A program made the translations under genes and the position numbers. A stretch of DNA of 64,000 nt from Flavobacterium humidisoli (GTDB taxonomy: Bacteria; Bacteroidota; Bacteroidia; Flavobacteriales; Flavobacteriaceae), in the NCBI RefSeq assembly GCF_023272795.1, contig NZ_CP096829.1, positions 3,224,001 to 3,288,000 of the forward strand, given 5' to 3'. Each line of letters starts with the position of its first letter. Position 1 is the first letter of the stretch. Under the pieces are notes generated by a model that saw only the letters and a list, made by a program, of their open reading frames with translations, was not told the DNA's origin and did not search any database. Of this stretch, positions 42,814-52,300 are shown piece by piece.

Positions 42814-44733
42814 TTATACCAGATTTGAGATATTAAAACGTACCGAAATAAGTTCCTGAAGTTCCTTAATGGTTTTAAAAGTACGTTTCAGCTTAATTTT
42901 TTCCATTTTGGTCAAAGATTCCAATTCGATGAACTGGCCAGAATCATGATGCAAAAGACCTTGTTTGGTTCTAAATTTCAATAAAGCTTTGAACGAATAG
43001 GAGCATGATAGATATAATTCTCTATTGTTAGGTTCCAGTTCTGCTAATTTTTCAAAGCGCTCTGCTGTATTGCTAATCGATTTTACCGAATGAGATAAAA
43101 TTAAAACACGTGCAGCATCTGTCAATGGCATTAAAGCTCTTCGTTTAATATCAAAATTATCTTTGTTTGCACCATCTTGTTCTACCAAAAACTGTCTGAA
43201 GAAACCAGTAGGAGAAGGGCTTTGCAGGGCTCCACTCACCAAATGCATATAAAAAATAGGATTAGCTTTTAAATCTTCAAAAATATAATCAGACAATTGA
43301 TTTGCTACTTCGGTATCTCCGTAAGTTAAACTATAATCAAAGAAAATAAAGGACAATAAGACCTCATTTTTACCAGGATTTGTAATCCAATGATGCACAT
43401 GACTTTTCCATTCGTCTACGCTCATACACCATTTTGGGTTCGAAGCCATCATTTCGGCAGGACAATAATCGTATCCAATTTCAAAAAGTCCCTTATTGAC
43501 AAGTCCGGCAAATTTTAGAAAATAGATTTTAGTTTCATCTCTAAAAACGTCATTTACATTTTCATAAACAATGGCATTATCTTGATCTGTATGTAACATC
43601 TGCTCTCCACGACCTTGACTTCCAAGCGCGAGCCAAGCAAATTTTACGGGTGGCGGACTGCTCATTTTTTCTAAGCAAATCTCAATAACACGATTGGTGC
43701 AAGCTTCGTTAAGTTCAGTAATGATTTTCGTAATCAAAGTCATCGGAATATTTTGATCCAAATAGCCTTGCAATAACTGCATAATACGATTACGAATAGG
43801 TTTTATTTCCTTAATTTTTTTAGTTCGTTTTAAGGCTTTAATTAAAACTGCAGGATTGTTTCCGAGCGCAACCATAACGTCGTGTTTCGATAAAATACCG
43901 ACTGCTTTGCTATTTACTGTTCCATCTTTCGTTAAACACAAATGACTGATATTACTTTTCATCATTGCCATTTGCGCCTCGGTAACGGTCATTTTTTTAG
44001 GATAGGTAATAACAGGTTTAGTCATTATCATTTCGGCAGTGGTTGTAATAGGAAAATCTCCTGTAACGATTTTATTTCGAAGATCTTTATCTGTCAAAAT
44101 ACCAATTGGAAGCATTTCATCAACAATCAAAATTGCACCAACTTTTTTCTTATTCATGATTTTTGCAATCTCTTTTACCGTAGTTGAAGGACTGCAGGTC
44201 ACAATTTTTTTTGAATATTTTATGGGCGCCAAGTCAAAAGAATGATTGCTCGAATGCAGATTTTCATTTAACTGATCATCACCATATAATTTATCTTTAT
44301 GAATGTCTGAATACGGATTTCGAGTGTTTGAAGCATAACTTTCAATCAAGAAATTACCAACGTTTCTATTCTCGAGTGCATAAGGTTTAAAAACCGCAAT
44401 GGGAATGGCATACAAGATACTTTCTTCGTGAGCCACAGCTTCCATTATATAATTTTCTTGTGCCAATAACGGACGCAATCCAAAAATATCACCTTCATCG
44501 CACATATCTAAAACGGTATTTTTAGTGCTTTTTTTAAGTGCCACAGCGCCTTTATGAACCACATAAAAAGAATCGTGGGTTTTGTCATTTTCAGCAAAAA
44601 TGACAGCATCTTTTTCTTTATAAATAATAGAAATCTGTTCAGAAAGCTTTTCTAAATCTCTCTGATGAAGAAAATTAAACGGCGGATAATTTTTTAAAAA
44701 ATCGGCAACTCTCTGCGAAATGGTATTTTTCAT
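42814..44733 (-). CDS. cNMP-binding/CBS/DUF294 nucleotidyltransferase-like signalling protein
   Basis: 639 residues. A cyclic-nucleotide-binding-like domain is at about 20-130 (AENDKTHDSFYVVHKGAVAL in two adjoining parts). Two CBS motifs are at about 165-290 (KKKVGAILIVDEMLPIGILTDKDLR region). The DUF294 nucleotidyltransferase-like domain has LALGSQGRGEQ and TDQDNAIVYE, and the DUF294 C-terminal helical domain follows. The family resembles GlnD-type regulators. The N-terminal sensors suggest control by adenine nucleotides. Cytoplasmic; the target is unknown. Confidence 0.86.
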   Translation of the reverse strand: MKNTISQRVADFLKNYPPFNFLHQRDLEKLSEQISIIYKEKDAVIFAENDKTHDSFYVVHKGAVALKKSTKNTVLDMCDEGDIFGLRPLLAQENYIMEAVAHEESILYAIPIAVFKPYALENRNVGNFLIESYASNTRNPYSDIHKDKLYGDDQLNENLHSSNHSFDLAPIKYSKKIVTCSPSTTVKEIAKIMNKKKVGAILIVDEMLPIGILTDKDLRNKIVTGDFPITTTAEMIMTKPVITYPKKMTVTEAQMAMMKSNISHLCLTKDGTVNSKAVGILSKHDVMVALGNNPAVLIKALKRTKKIKEIKPIRNRIMQLLQGYLDQNIPMTLITKIITELNEACTNRVIEICLEKMSSPPPVKFAWLALGSQGRGEQMLHTDQDNAIVYENVNDVFRDETKIYFLKFAGLVNKGLFEIGYDYCPAEMMASNPKWCMSVDEWKSHVHHWITNPGKNEVLLSFIFFDYSLTYGDTEVANQLSDYIFEDLKANPIFYMHLVSGALQSPSPTGFFRQFLVEQDGANKDNFDIKRRALMPLTDAARVLILSHSVKSISNTAERFEKLAELEPNNRELYLSCSYSFKALLKFRTKQGLLHHDSGQFIELESLTKMEKIKLKRTFKTIKELQELISVRFNISNLV

Positions 44734-44798
44734 TTGGTTAGATTAGAGTTCTAATGTACTATTTTAAATAGAAATGTAAAAGAAACACGTTATAATAA

Positions 44799-44863
44799 TT
44801 TGCCACAAAGGCACAAAGTCGAAAAGAAATAAATCCTTAGCGTCTTTGTGCCTTTGTGGCAAA
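44799..44863. repeat. inverted repeat TTTGCCACAAAGGCACAAAG
   Basis: Perfect 20-base arms separated by 25 bases, between the DUF294 gene and the small lipoprotein gene, both on the minus strand. The right arm runs into an A tract, giving a T tract on the minus strand only for transcripts from upstream, so it can act as a terminator for the lipoprotein gene. Arms of this wording are, from memory, common between genes in Flavobacterium. Confidence 0.8.
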
Positions 44864-44891
44864 AAAAAGCTCCAAGCTGGAACTTTATTAT

Positions 44892-45263
44892 TTAATCAAC
44901 TTTATAAACTGTACCTCGCTGTTTTTCTTCAGAACCAACCAAGCCAAATTCAAATGTATAAGAATCCTTAGAAGTGTTTAAAATCTTCATGCTGATCGCT
45001 TTTTCTTCGGCCATATTTTTAGGATGTTTCTTTTGCAATACATATTCACAGTCACTTACCCAGCGTATGGTTGCAGTATCGGTTTTTCCTTCGTAGGTTT
45101 CAATTTCTATATCGTCTTTACGCTCAAAATAAGTTGTTTTTTTTTCGCCGTTAACTTCAGTTTCAAATTTAAATTTACCAGTTTTAAAATCCTTGCAATT
45201 GTGTTCGGCGTTATAGCATGACGCTAAAACCAAAATAGGGAATAAGAATACTATTTTTTTCAT
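44892..45263 (-). CDS. small lipoprotein of unknown function
   Basis: 123 residues with lipobox VLASC. The mature part of about 105 residues is beta-rich and charged, with FKTGKFKFETEVNGEKK, TATIRWVSDCEYVLQ and GLVGSEEKQRGTVYKVD. It looks like a small, possibly calycin-like, conserved Flavobacteriaceae lipoprotein. I do not recognise a function. No operon partner is evident. Confidence 0.65.
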   Translation of the reverse strand: MKKIVFLFPILVLASCYNAEHNCKDFKTGKFKFETEVNGEKKTTYFERKDDIEIETYEGKTDTATIRWVSDCEYVLQKKHPKNMAEEKAISMKILNTSKDSYTFEFGLVGSEEKQRGTVYKVD

Positions 45264-45344
45264 TTTTTATGCTTTAAGCTTTAGGCAATAGGCTTTAAGC
45301 TTTAATTAATAAGCAGTTTTGCTTATAGCCTAAAGCGTATAGCT
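45264..45344. repeat. intergenic region built from iterated GCTTTAAGC-like words
   Basis: GCTTTAAGCTTTAGGC, AGGCTTTAAGCTTTAA and then GCTTATAGCCTAAAGC form overlapping direct and inverted copies that can fold back on themselves. It fills the gap between two minus-strand genes. Confidence 0.65.
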
Positions 45345-45348
45345 TTTA

Positions 45349-45924
45349 TCATTTCAATTTTTTTAATTCATCATCGGTAAAGTTCTTGATTTCTTTTTCT
45401 TTGGCAAACTTTTCAGCGTTATAATTTCCTGATTTGTTTTTTGGAATCGATAAACTATTCCATTCACTGTTTTTCATCTGTTTGGCATAAAAAACAATCT
45501 GTCCGACATGATACGGATAGTGTGCCAATTGACGATTGATAGCTTCAATAACCGTATGACCTTCGTTTCTAATATAAATAATATCTGAAAGCTGTTCTGA
45601 TTTTAAACTTTGTAAAGCATTTTCAAGACAATTCCAGCCTTTGTTCCAGACTTCGAGAACTTCTTCTTTAGATTGTAAATCGTTTTCAAATTCAGAATCT
45701 CTATTGCGCCATTCTTTTTCACCATCGGTAGTTAAAAAATCAGTCCAGCGGGAAAGCATATTGCCCGAAATGTGTTTTATTATTGTGGCAATACTGTTGG
45801 TATCTTCATTTACACTAATAAAAAGCTGTTGAGGTTCAAGTTGCTCAATGGCTTTTTCGCCAAGAGTTTTATAATATAAAAACTGCTTTCTGGCACTTTC
45901 TAGATAAGATTGATCGGCACTCAT
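45349..45924 (-). CDS. DUF1572/DinB-like four-helix protein
   Basis: 191 residues of the DUF1572 group in the DinB superfamily. Metal-site positions are visible: His in IKHISGNMLSRW and the NRQLAHYPYHVGQIVFYAKQ segment with three His residues. DinB-like proteins are metal-binding, often thiol-dependent transferases; the substrate here is unknown. It lies 2 bases after the pentapeptide-repeat gene on the same strand. Confidence 0.8.
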   Translation of the reverse strand: MSADQSYLESARKQFLYYKTLGEKAIEQLEPQQLFISVNEDTNSIATIIKHISGNMLSRWTDFLTTDGEKEWRNRDSEFENDLQSKEEVLEVWNKGWNCLENALQSLKSEQLSDIIYIRNEGHTVIEAINRQLAHYPYHVGQIVFYAKQMKNSEWNSLSIPKNKSGNYNAEKFAKEKEIKNFTDDELKKLK

Positions 45925-45926
45925 AA

Positions 45927-46499
45927 CTAAACGATTTTGATATCATATTTATCTAATAACCCGACAATTCCATCAGTAGAAAATTGCGCTTTTTTCATCG
46001 GATTAAATTCAGGATCGATTTTGTAATTGTAAGCGGTTTTAAAATTGACCGATGCTAATTGTGTTTCATTAAAAATAGCTCCATCAAGATCACAATTGTC
46101 AAAAACAGAACTCGTTAAATTGGTTCCAATAAAAGTTACTTCACGAACAGAAGAATTAACGAACTTAGTTTTTGGCATTTTTTTATTTGAAAATAATGCA
46201 TAATCGAGAACGCATTCATCAAAATAAACTTGAAATAGAAAATCATCACATTCATTAAATGCAATTCCTAAAAGTTTGCAGTTTTTAAAAGTGACGTTCT
46301 TTAAACTTGTTCCTGCCAAACTTGTCATAGAAAGATTACAGTCAATAAATTCGCAATCCAAAAAAGTGTTAGAATTGAAATTACTGTTAGAAAAGTCACA
46401 GTTTTTAAAAACACAATCTTCAAACTCGCGATTATTTATTTTTTTGTCAATATAAACAACTTTCTCAAATGTTTTCTGAATGTGAATTAGAGCTTCCAT
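45927..46499 (-). CDS. pentapeptide-repeat protein
   Basis: 190 residues. From about residue 20 to 155 it shows the A/C-D/N-L/F-x-x pattern (FEDCVFKNCDFSNSNF, FLDCEFIDCNLSM, LAGTSLKNVTF), which folds into a right-handed quadrilateral beta-helix. Some members mimic DNA and shield gyrase from quinolones (Qnr-like). This one is Cys-rich and not clearly Qnr. Role unknown; co-transcribed with the DUF1572 gene. Confidence 0.85.
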   Translation of the reverse strand: MEALIHIQKTFEKVVYIDKKINNREFEDCVFKNCDFSNSNFNSNTFLDCEFIDCNLSMTSLAGTSLKNVTFKNCKLLGIAFNECDDFLFQVYFDECVLDYALFSNKKMPKTKFVNSSVREVTFIGTNLTSSVFDNCDLDGAIFNETQLASVNFKTAYNYKIDPEFNPMKKAQFSTDGIVGLLDKYDIKIV

Positions 46500-46529
46500 A
46501 AGTATTTTAGAAATTTAAGTTTTCAGTTC

Positions 46530-46751
46530 TTAATCATTAAATATACCTTTCATAATAATTTTCAATCCCAAAAAGATCAAAAGCATAGAAGATAAGCAAG
46601 CCAAAATTCCAATTCCTAAAACTAAATAATGCCAATTGGTATGCTGATTTTGAAAAGCATTATATATCAATGTTGGCCCAAGGAACATTAAAGGCAAAGC
46701 ACCTGTTAAATATTTAATTCCTTTTCCTAATAATTGTCTGTTTGTTGCCAT
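46530..46751 (-). CDS. DUF6095-type small membrane protein
   Basis: 73 residues with two membrane helices (about 13-31 and 40-64) joined by a short loop, FQNQHTNWHY. This pattern is typical of the small conserved Flavobacteriaceae family DUF6095. No function is known. It is in a tail-to-head row with the pentapeptide gene. Confidence 0.72.
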   Translation of the reverse strand: MATNRQLLGKGIKYLTGALPLMFLGPTLIYNAFQNQHTNWHYLVLGIGILACLSSMLLIFLGLKIIMKGIFND

Positions 46752-46843
46752 GGTTTTGTTTCATGTTTGCAAAGTTTCAAGTTTCATGTTTCAAGTTTTG
46801 AAAAATCTTTGTCTTATCATTAGAAACAATTCACAGAAAACCT

Positions 46844-47656
46844 CTATTTGTTATAATTGTCAACAGCATTTCTTACGCTGCCATATTTTTTCAATAATTC
46901 AGAAGCTTCGTCATACGAAACCAAAATCTCGTCCATAATCATTTTTACGCCACGATCAACCAGTTTTACATTGCTCAACTGCATATCGACCATTTTGTTT
47001 CCTCTTACTTTTCCTAACTTAATCATAGCTGCAGTCGAAATCATGTTTAAAACCAGTTTCTGTGCAGTTCCAGCTTTCATTCTAGAGCTTCCAGTTACAA
47101 ATTCTGGACCAACTACAACCTCAATAGGAAATTGCGCCGTCAATGCCAGCGGACTTCCAGCATTACAAGTAATACAACCTGTAATAATGTTGTTTTGGTT
47201 ACAAGTTTCTAAGCCCCCGATAACATAAGGAGTTGTCCCTGAAGCCGCAATTCCGATTACAACATCATTAGAATCGATTTTATGGTTTTGAAGATCAATC
47301 CAAGCTTGTGTAGGGTTATCTTCTGCGTTTTCTACTGCACGTCTAATTGCTGTGTCTCCACCTGCAATAATGCCATTTACTAAGTCAAAAGGAACGCCAA
47401 AAGTTGGCGGACATTCAGAAGCATCAACAACACCAAGTCGGCCAGAAGTTCCTGCTCCAATATAAAACAATCTGCCGCCAAGTTTTAATTTGTCTACTAT
47501 CTGCGGAATCAAAGCTTCTATTTGAGGCAAAGCTTTTTCGACTGCATACGGCACAGTTTTGTCTTCTTTGTTTATATTAGATAACAATTCATGAACAGAC
47601 ATCTTCTCTAAATGTTCATATTTTGAAGCTTGTTCAGTAGTTTTCGTAAATGTCAT
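46844..47656 (-). CDS. murQ: N-acetylmuramic acid 6-phosphate etherase
   Basis: 270 residues from the ATG at 47656; a start at 47680 would add eight residues. SIS-fold sugar-phosphate enzyme that removes the lactyl ether from MurNAc-6-phosphate to give GlcNAc-6-phosphate in cell-wall recycling. Family motifs: YIGAGTSGRLGVVDASECPP in two adjoining blocks (GAGTSGRLGV, DASECPPTFG), GGDTAIRRAVENAED, GIAASGTTPYV and GSSRMKAGTAQK. No sugar kinase or permease is adjacent. Confidence 0.93.
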   Translation of the reverse strand: MTFTKTTEQASKYEHLEKMSVHELLSNINKEDKTVPYAVEKALPQIEALIPQIVDKLKLGGRLFYIGAGTSGRLGVVDASECPPTFGVPFDLVNGIIAGGDTAIRRAVENAEDNPTQAWIDLQNHKIDSNDVVIGIAASGTTPYVIGGLETCNQNNIITGCITCNAGSPLALTAQFPIEVVVGPEFVTGSSRMKAGTAQKLVLNMISTAAMIKLGKVRGNKMVDMQLSNVKLVDRGVKMIMDEILVSYDEASELLKKYGSVRNAVDNYNK

Positions 47657-47776
47657 TTTATCGTTATTTAGACTCGTCAAAATTAATATATTTTATTTCA
47701 ATCTTGCAAAGTCTCAGAGATTTAAAATCATTTTTTTTCGTCTATTTTTTCTCTCTAAAGACGGTTTTATGGTGGC

Positions 47777-47806
47777 TTTGTTACAAAAACGAAAATATTA
47801 TATTTG
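47777..47806 (+). promoter_or_regulatory. consensus Bacteroidota promoter for the AraC-family gene
   Basis: TTTG at 47777-47780, an 18-base spacer, and TATATTTG at 47799-47806. Both boxes match the TTTG / TAnnTTTG consensus. The ATG at 47825 would give a short leader of about 12 bases. Confidence 0.65.
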
Positions 47807-47824
47807 TCTAATATAAAAAGATAG

Positions 47825-48958
47825 ATGGATCAATTAGATTTATTACAGGGAATTGCTCGAATTTCTGTTTTCGTTTCCTTATTAATGGCATTTTTTCTGC
47901 TAACCGTAAAAACAGAAAATAAACTGGCAAACCGCTTGTTTGCTTTGTTCTTTATTTTTTCGGCTATTGATCTCAGCGGGTTTTTTATGTATATGTATAC
48001 TGAGAATCATCGAAATCTAGAGATTTTTAGATCTACTTTTTGTTTGTTAGGTATGCCTTCGTTTTATCTTTATGTACTGGCAGTCTGTTATTCTGATTTT
48101 AGATTAAAATGGAAACATACCATTCACCTTCTTCCTTTTATCGTGGTAAACGTACTTTTTATTCCTAGAATTTATAAAAGTATTGAAGAAGGAAATTTTA
48201 TAGGTCCTCTCAATCAAATGTCTGAGATTTATTTTATACAGATTTTAATAGAATTTCAGTACATTTTTTATATCGTAAGTGTATTTTTGATTTTGAAGAA
48301 ATACAAAGAAATTTATCTAGAAAATTATACCAATCCGAGCGTTTCTACTTATAAATGGCTTTTTCAAATGACTTGTGTGTTTCTTGTTGCACATTCTATT
48401 GTAGCTTTAAAAAATATACTGAGATATAGTGGTTTTAGAGAGGTTTTTCTTTGGGCCAATGTATTGGTAGGGACCATAGCTTTATTTATAACGTGCTGGT
48501 TTATAATGAAAGCTTTAAAATATCCAGAACTTTTTAGAGGTGTAAATTCTAAATTAGTATTAACAAAAGATATTCTGCCAGAAATTGATGAAAAGCCAGA
48601 AGCTGTAACCCAACAAAATGATTTGATCAACGCACAAATTAGTACATTAAAACAATATATGATTGAGAAAGAGCCATTTCTCGATCCGTCGCTTACTATT
48701 CAGGAATTGGCCAATCAGATTAGTATTCCCGTTCGCGATTTATCTATTTTAATAAATCATCATATCGATCAGCATTTTTTTGATTTTGTGAACGAATATC
48801 GCATCCAAAAAGCCATGCAAATTTTAAGAGATCGATCAAAAAGTCAATTAACTATTCTAGAAATATTGTACGAAGTTGGTTTTAACTCAAAATCTTCTTT
48901 TAATACTTCATTTAAAAAGTATACCAATTTAACGCCGACAGCCTACAGAAATAGTTGA
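47825..48958 (+). CDS. membrane-bound AraC-family transcription regulator
   Basis: 377 residues. The N-terminal ~240 residues form about seven membrane helices. The C-terminal AraC/XylS DNA-binding domain is at about 270-375, with two helix-turn-helix units (LTIQELANQISIPVRDLSILI and LTILEILYEVGFNSKSSFNTSF, each read in part). The final motif KYTNLTPTAYRNS is typical. It probably senses a membrane or periplasmic signal and may regulate the receptor gene downstream, which is only inferred from adjacency. Confidence 0.86.
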   Translation: MDQLDLLQGIARISVFVSLLMAFFLLTVKTENKLANRLFALFFIFSAIDLSGFFMYMYTENHRNLEIFRSTFCLLGMPSFYLYVLAVCYSDFRLKWKHTIHLLPFIVVNVLFIPRIYKSIEEGNFIGPLNQMSEIYFIQILIEFQYIFYIVSVFLILKKYKEIYLENYTNPSVSTYKWLFQMTCVFLVAHSIVALKNILRYSGFREVFLWANVLVGTIALFITCWFIMKALKYPELFRGVNSKLVLTKDILPEIDEKPEAVTQQNDLINAQISTLKQYMIEKEPFLDPSLTIQELANQISIPVRDLSILINHHIDQHFFDFVNEYRIQKAMQILRDRSKSQLTILEILYEVGFNSKSSFNTSFKKYTNLTPTAYRNS

Positions 48959-48997
48959 AAATAAAGGTTTTGTAAAAAGTCGAACGCCTTACCTAAT

Positions 48998-49040
48998 AAA
49001 GTCGAACCAATTTCTATTTGAGAAAAAGGTTCGACTTTTT
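48998..49040 (+). terminator. terminator after the AraC-family gene
   Basis: AAAGTCGAACC pairs with GGTTCGACTTT around a 19-base loop and is followed by a T run (with one more T tract to 49042). A partial extra copy of the left arm lies just upstream at about 48976. Confidence 0.75.
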
Positions 49041-49113
49041 TTGTCGGTCGCGTAGGAAGATTTTCTAAGGCAACTTTGCTTCAAATTAATCGAACAAGTT
49101 AAAATTAGAAATC

Positions 49114-51492
49114 ATGAAAAAATTAAACCTCCTAATCTTTTTACTATTGCCTTTATTTTGTTTAGCACAATCTACACTAAAAGGGAAAGTCGCTAGCGAA
49201 ACCAAATCTTTAGAATGGGCAGAAATTTCAATACTAAATAAAGAAGGGAAAATTATTGATGGAACTACAGCTAAAGAAGATGGTTCTTTTGAAATCAACC
49301 TTAAAAACGGTTCTTATAAAATTGAAATCAGTCTTTTAGGTTTTGCTGATTATGAAAAAGAAATTTCATTAGAAACAAACACCGATTTAGGAACTATTAT
49401 TTTAAAAGAAAACGAAACCAAATTAGTAGAAGTTGTTGTTCAGTCTAAAAAGAAAACTATTGAGCAGAAAACAGACCGTTTGGTTTATAATCTCGAAAAC
49501 AATGTTACAACTACTGGCGGCGACGCTTTAAGCGCTATTAATACTGCGCCTGGAGTTGTAGTGAAAAACGACGTGATTACAATTTTAGGAAAGGGAACTT
49601 CGCGCGTTATGATCGATGGACGCTTAATTGAATTGACTGGCGAAGAACTCAACAATTTCTTGAAATCAATTTCGGCTGCAGATATCAAAAACATTGAAGT
49701 TATAAGCAATCCGCCCGCAAAATATGAAGCAGATGGAACAGGTGGACTCATCAATATTATTATGAAAAAAGGAGTCCGAGATTCGTGGAAAAATTCGACT
49801 ACAGTTTCTTACGATCAGAACAAATATGGTATTTACACTTTAAGAGATAATTTTTTCTATAGCAAAAATAAGTTTAGATTTTCGGCAAGTGTGAATGGTA
49901 AAACGGGTTATAAAAACTCTAAAGAGAATTTAGACATGTATTTTCCTGATGGACTTTCTACAATGTACGCCGATACAAAAGTTAAAAATGAGAATTTTTC
50001 AGGAAAACTGGCAGCAGATTATGATTTTTCTGAACGTACAACGATTGGTTTTCAGTTTATGAATGACAGAAACAATCCTGATTTTGGATCGGATATTAGA
50101 ATTGAAAAGTACAATACACAAAACGAATTGCAACAGGTTACCTTGAATAAAAGTTTTACAGATAAAGGCTCCAAAAATCAGACTTATAACGCGCATTTGA
50201 TTACCAAATTTGATTCAAAAAAGAAATTATCCTTTGATGTGGATTATTTCAATTACAACTCAACTTTTGATAGAGATTTTATAGCGAACAATTTTAATCC
50301 AGATATGGAATTTATTGATATCAATCAGTCGGGAAGAAATATTTCCAACCAAGATATTAATAACTGGAGTTTTAAGGCAGATATGGAACATCCGTTTGAA
50401 ACTTTTAATTTGTCTTATGGTGCAAAAGTGAGTTTTACAAATAGCATAAGCGATGTGGTTTTTTACAATACGATTACTGGAACTCCCGAATTAGATCCTA
50501 GTCAGTCAAACCAATTTAAATACACTGAAAATAATCAGGCGTTTTACATTAATGGAGATAAAAAAATAAATGAAAAGTGGAATCTGCAAGTGGGTTTGCG
50601 ACTTGAAAACACACAAACAAACGGATTCTCTGAAACCATGAATCAGGAAAGTGTAAATGATTATTTGAAGTTGTTTCCAACTTTTTATGCTTCGTACAAG
50701 AAAAACGAGAACAATACTTTTAGTCTGAATTATGGAAAAAGAATCAACCGACCACGTTTTGATTTACTGAATCCGTTTAGAGTTTATATTAATAGTAACA
50801 GTTATTCTGAAGGAAATCCGTTTTTAAAACCTTCATTTAGTGATAATTTTGAGTTTGCACATTCCTATAAAGAAATTTTGAGAACCAGCGTTTTTGTGAA
50901 TTTAGTTTCAAATGGTTATGGCGTTTTGTTTACTTCAAATCCAGAAACGAATACGCAGATTGTAACACGTGAAAATTATTTTAAAAATATAAATTATGGT
51001 GTTGGAGAAACTTATTCAGCCACTTTTACAGATTGGTGGCAGAGTGAAAATACTTTGTACTTTTTAGGTGCTCAAACGGAGTTTATAAAAGATATTAATG
51101 CAACGCCATCAAACAGTTTACAGATTGATTTTACAACGAATAATACTTTTATATTAGGAAAAAGCACAAAACTTCAAATTGATTTTAATTATAGTTCACC
51201 TTTTAAAAGTGGTTTGTATGAGATTGGTTATGCTTCAAGTTTTGATATTGGTTTTAAACAGGATTTGTTGAATAAAACTCTTCAGATTGCATTTTTAGCC
51301 AATGATATTTTTAATACTTCTTATTTGAAAGATTTCACTTCGGTTGTAAATGGTGTGAAACAGGTTTATAGTCAAAATGAAAGTAATCGTTTTGTGCGTT
51401 TGTCTGTGATTTACAATTTCGGAAATAAAAAGATTAATGTGAAAGAGCGTGCTTTTGGAAATCAGGACGAGAAAAAGAGAACTGGGAATTAA
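49114..51492 (+). CDS. outer-membrane beta-barrel receptor with carboxypeptidase-like N-domain (TonB-dependent type)
   Basis: 792 residues with a signal peptide (LLPLFCLA-QS). A carboxypeptidase D regulatory-like domain is at about 22-100. A plug-like region is at about 120-215 (NVTTTGGDALSAINTAPGVVV, RVMIDGRLIELTGEEL, GGLINIIMKKG). A large barrel follows with aromatic strand ends, finishing near RLSVIYNFG plus a Lys/Glu-rich tail. It fits the OMP_b-brl_3 TonB-linked receptor group; the ligand is unknown. Confidence 0.86.
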   Translation: MKKLNLLIFLLLPLFCLAQSTLKGKVASETKSLEWAEISILNKEGKIIDGTTAKEDGSFEINLKNGSYKIEISLLGFADYEKEISLETNTDLGTIILKENETKLVEVVVQSKKKTIEQKTDRLVYNLENNVTTTGGDALSAINTAPGVVVKNDVITILGKGTSRVMIDGRLIELTGEELNNFLKSISAADIKNIEVISNPPAKYEADGTGGLINIIMKKGVRDSWKNSTTVSYDQNKYGIYTLRDNFFYSKNKFRFSASVNGKTGYKNSKENLDMYFPDGLSTMYADTKVKNENFSGKLAADYDFSERTTIGFQFMNDRNNPDFGSDIRIEKYNTQNELQQVTLNKSFTDKGSKNQTYNAHLITKFDSKKKLSFDVDYFNYNSTFDRDFIANNFNPDMEFIDINQSGRNISNQDINNWSFKADMEHPFETFNLSYGAKVSFTNSISDVVFYNTITGTPELDPSQSNQFKYTENNQAFYINGDKKINEKWNLQVGLRLENTQTNGFSETMNQESVNDYLKLFPTFYASYKKNENNTFSLNYGKRINRPRFDLLNPFRVYINSNSYSEGNPFLKPSFSDNFEFAHSYKEILRTSVFVNLVSNGYGVLFTSNPETNTQIVTRENYFKNINYGVGETYSATFTDWWQSENTLYFLGAQTEFIKDINATPSNSLQIDFTTNNTFILGKSTKLQIDFNYSSPFKSGLYEIGYASSFDIGFKQDLLNKTLQIAFLANDIFNTSYLKDFTSVVNGVKQVYSQNESNRFVRLSVIYNFGNKKINVKERAFGNQDEKKRTGN

Positions 51493-51497
51493 AATTA

Positions 51498-51547
51498 GAT
51501 AATGTGTCAATTAGAAAATTATCATATTGTTTAATTGACACATTATC
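51498..51547. repeat. 15-bp inverted repeat between convergent genes
   Basis: GATAATGTGTCAATT and its exact reverse complement, separated by 20 bases. It lies between the receptor gene (+) and the ZIP gene (-). There is no strong T tract, so it is a weak terminator at best. Confidence 0.7.
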
Positions 51548-51558
51548 GAAGTAATTTG

Positions 51559-52227
51559 TTATAAAAAGAATGCTAGTAAAATTCCGAGAACGATCATCGA
51601 AACTTTGGCGATATTAAATTTATGCCCTTCGCTGCTTTCAAAAATGATTGTTGAGGAGATGTGGAATAAAATTCCAATTACAATTGCTGTTATTTCGGTG
51701 TAATATTTACTTAAAAACGGTAAATATTCTGAAGCTACAGTTCCAAGTGGCGTCATGAGGGCAAAGGTCAGCATGAAGGCAAAAATGGCTTTTTTGTTTA
51801 AATCTGCATTAATGAAAAATGTTGTTAAGATAACCGCAATTGGCAGATGATGAATGGCAATTCCTACTGCTAAACCATGATGATGGCTTACTGGAAACCC
51901 TTCTAAAAAAGCGTGAATGCAAAGGCTGATAAATAAAAGCCATGGAATTTGAGACATTTTTGCATGTCCGTGAACGTGTCCGTGTTCGGCACCTTTTGAA
52001 AAAAATTCAAGTACGATCTGGAATAAAATTCCGACCATTATAAAGATTCCGATATTATGATTGTGCGATTCGTAAACATCGGGAAGAAGATGCATTACGG
52101 TTAACGACAATAAAAAAGAACCGCTAAATGCGAGTAATAATTTTAAATTATTTTTGTTTTCTGGTTTTATAAATAAAGCCACGCTATATCCTAAAAGTAC
52201 AGAAAATAAGGGTAGTAAATAGTTCAT
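51559..52227 (-). CDS. ZIP-family metal transporter
   Basis: 222 residues with about eight membrane helices. The central His-rich loop between helices 3 and 4 contains HGHVHGHAK. Helix 4 has GFPVSHHHGLAVGIAIHHLP (metal-site His residues), and helix 5 has the matching acidic/His region. The family imports zinc or other divalent metals across the inner membrane. It stands alone. Confidence 0.88.
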   Translation of the reverse strand: MNYLLPLFSVLLGYSVALFIKPENKNNLKLLLAFSGSFLLSLTVMHLLPDVYESHNHNIGIFIMVGILFQIVLEFFSKGAEHGHVHGHAKMSQIPWLLFISLCIHAFLEGFPVSHHHGLAVGIAIHHLPIAVILTTFFINADLNKKAIFAFMLTFALMTPLGTVASEYLPFLSKYYTEITAIVIGILFHISSTIIFESSEGHKFNIAKVSMIVLGILLAFFL

Positions 52228-52232
52228 TTGTA

Positions 52233-52284
52233 TTTGTTTAACCGTTTGATCGTTTTTCGCTTACCGATTAAACGGTTTAGCAAA
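52233..52284. repeat. imperfect inverted repeat upstream of the ZIP gene
   Basis: TTTGTTTAACCGTTT and AAACGGTTTAGCAAA are inverted with a few mismatches, with further CGTTT/AAACG words between and after. It sits between two minus-strand genes. Confidence 0.6.
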
Positions 52285-52300
52285 TAAACGATTAACCAAT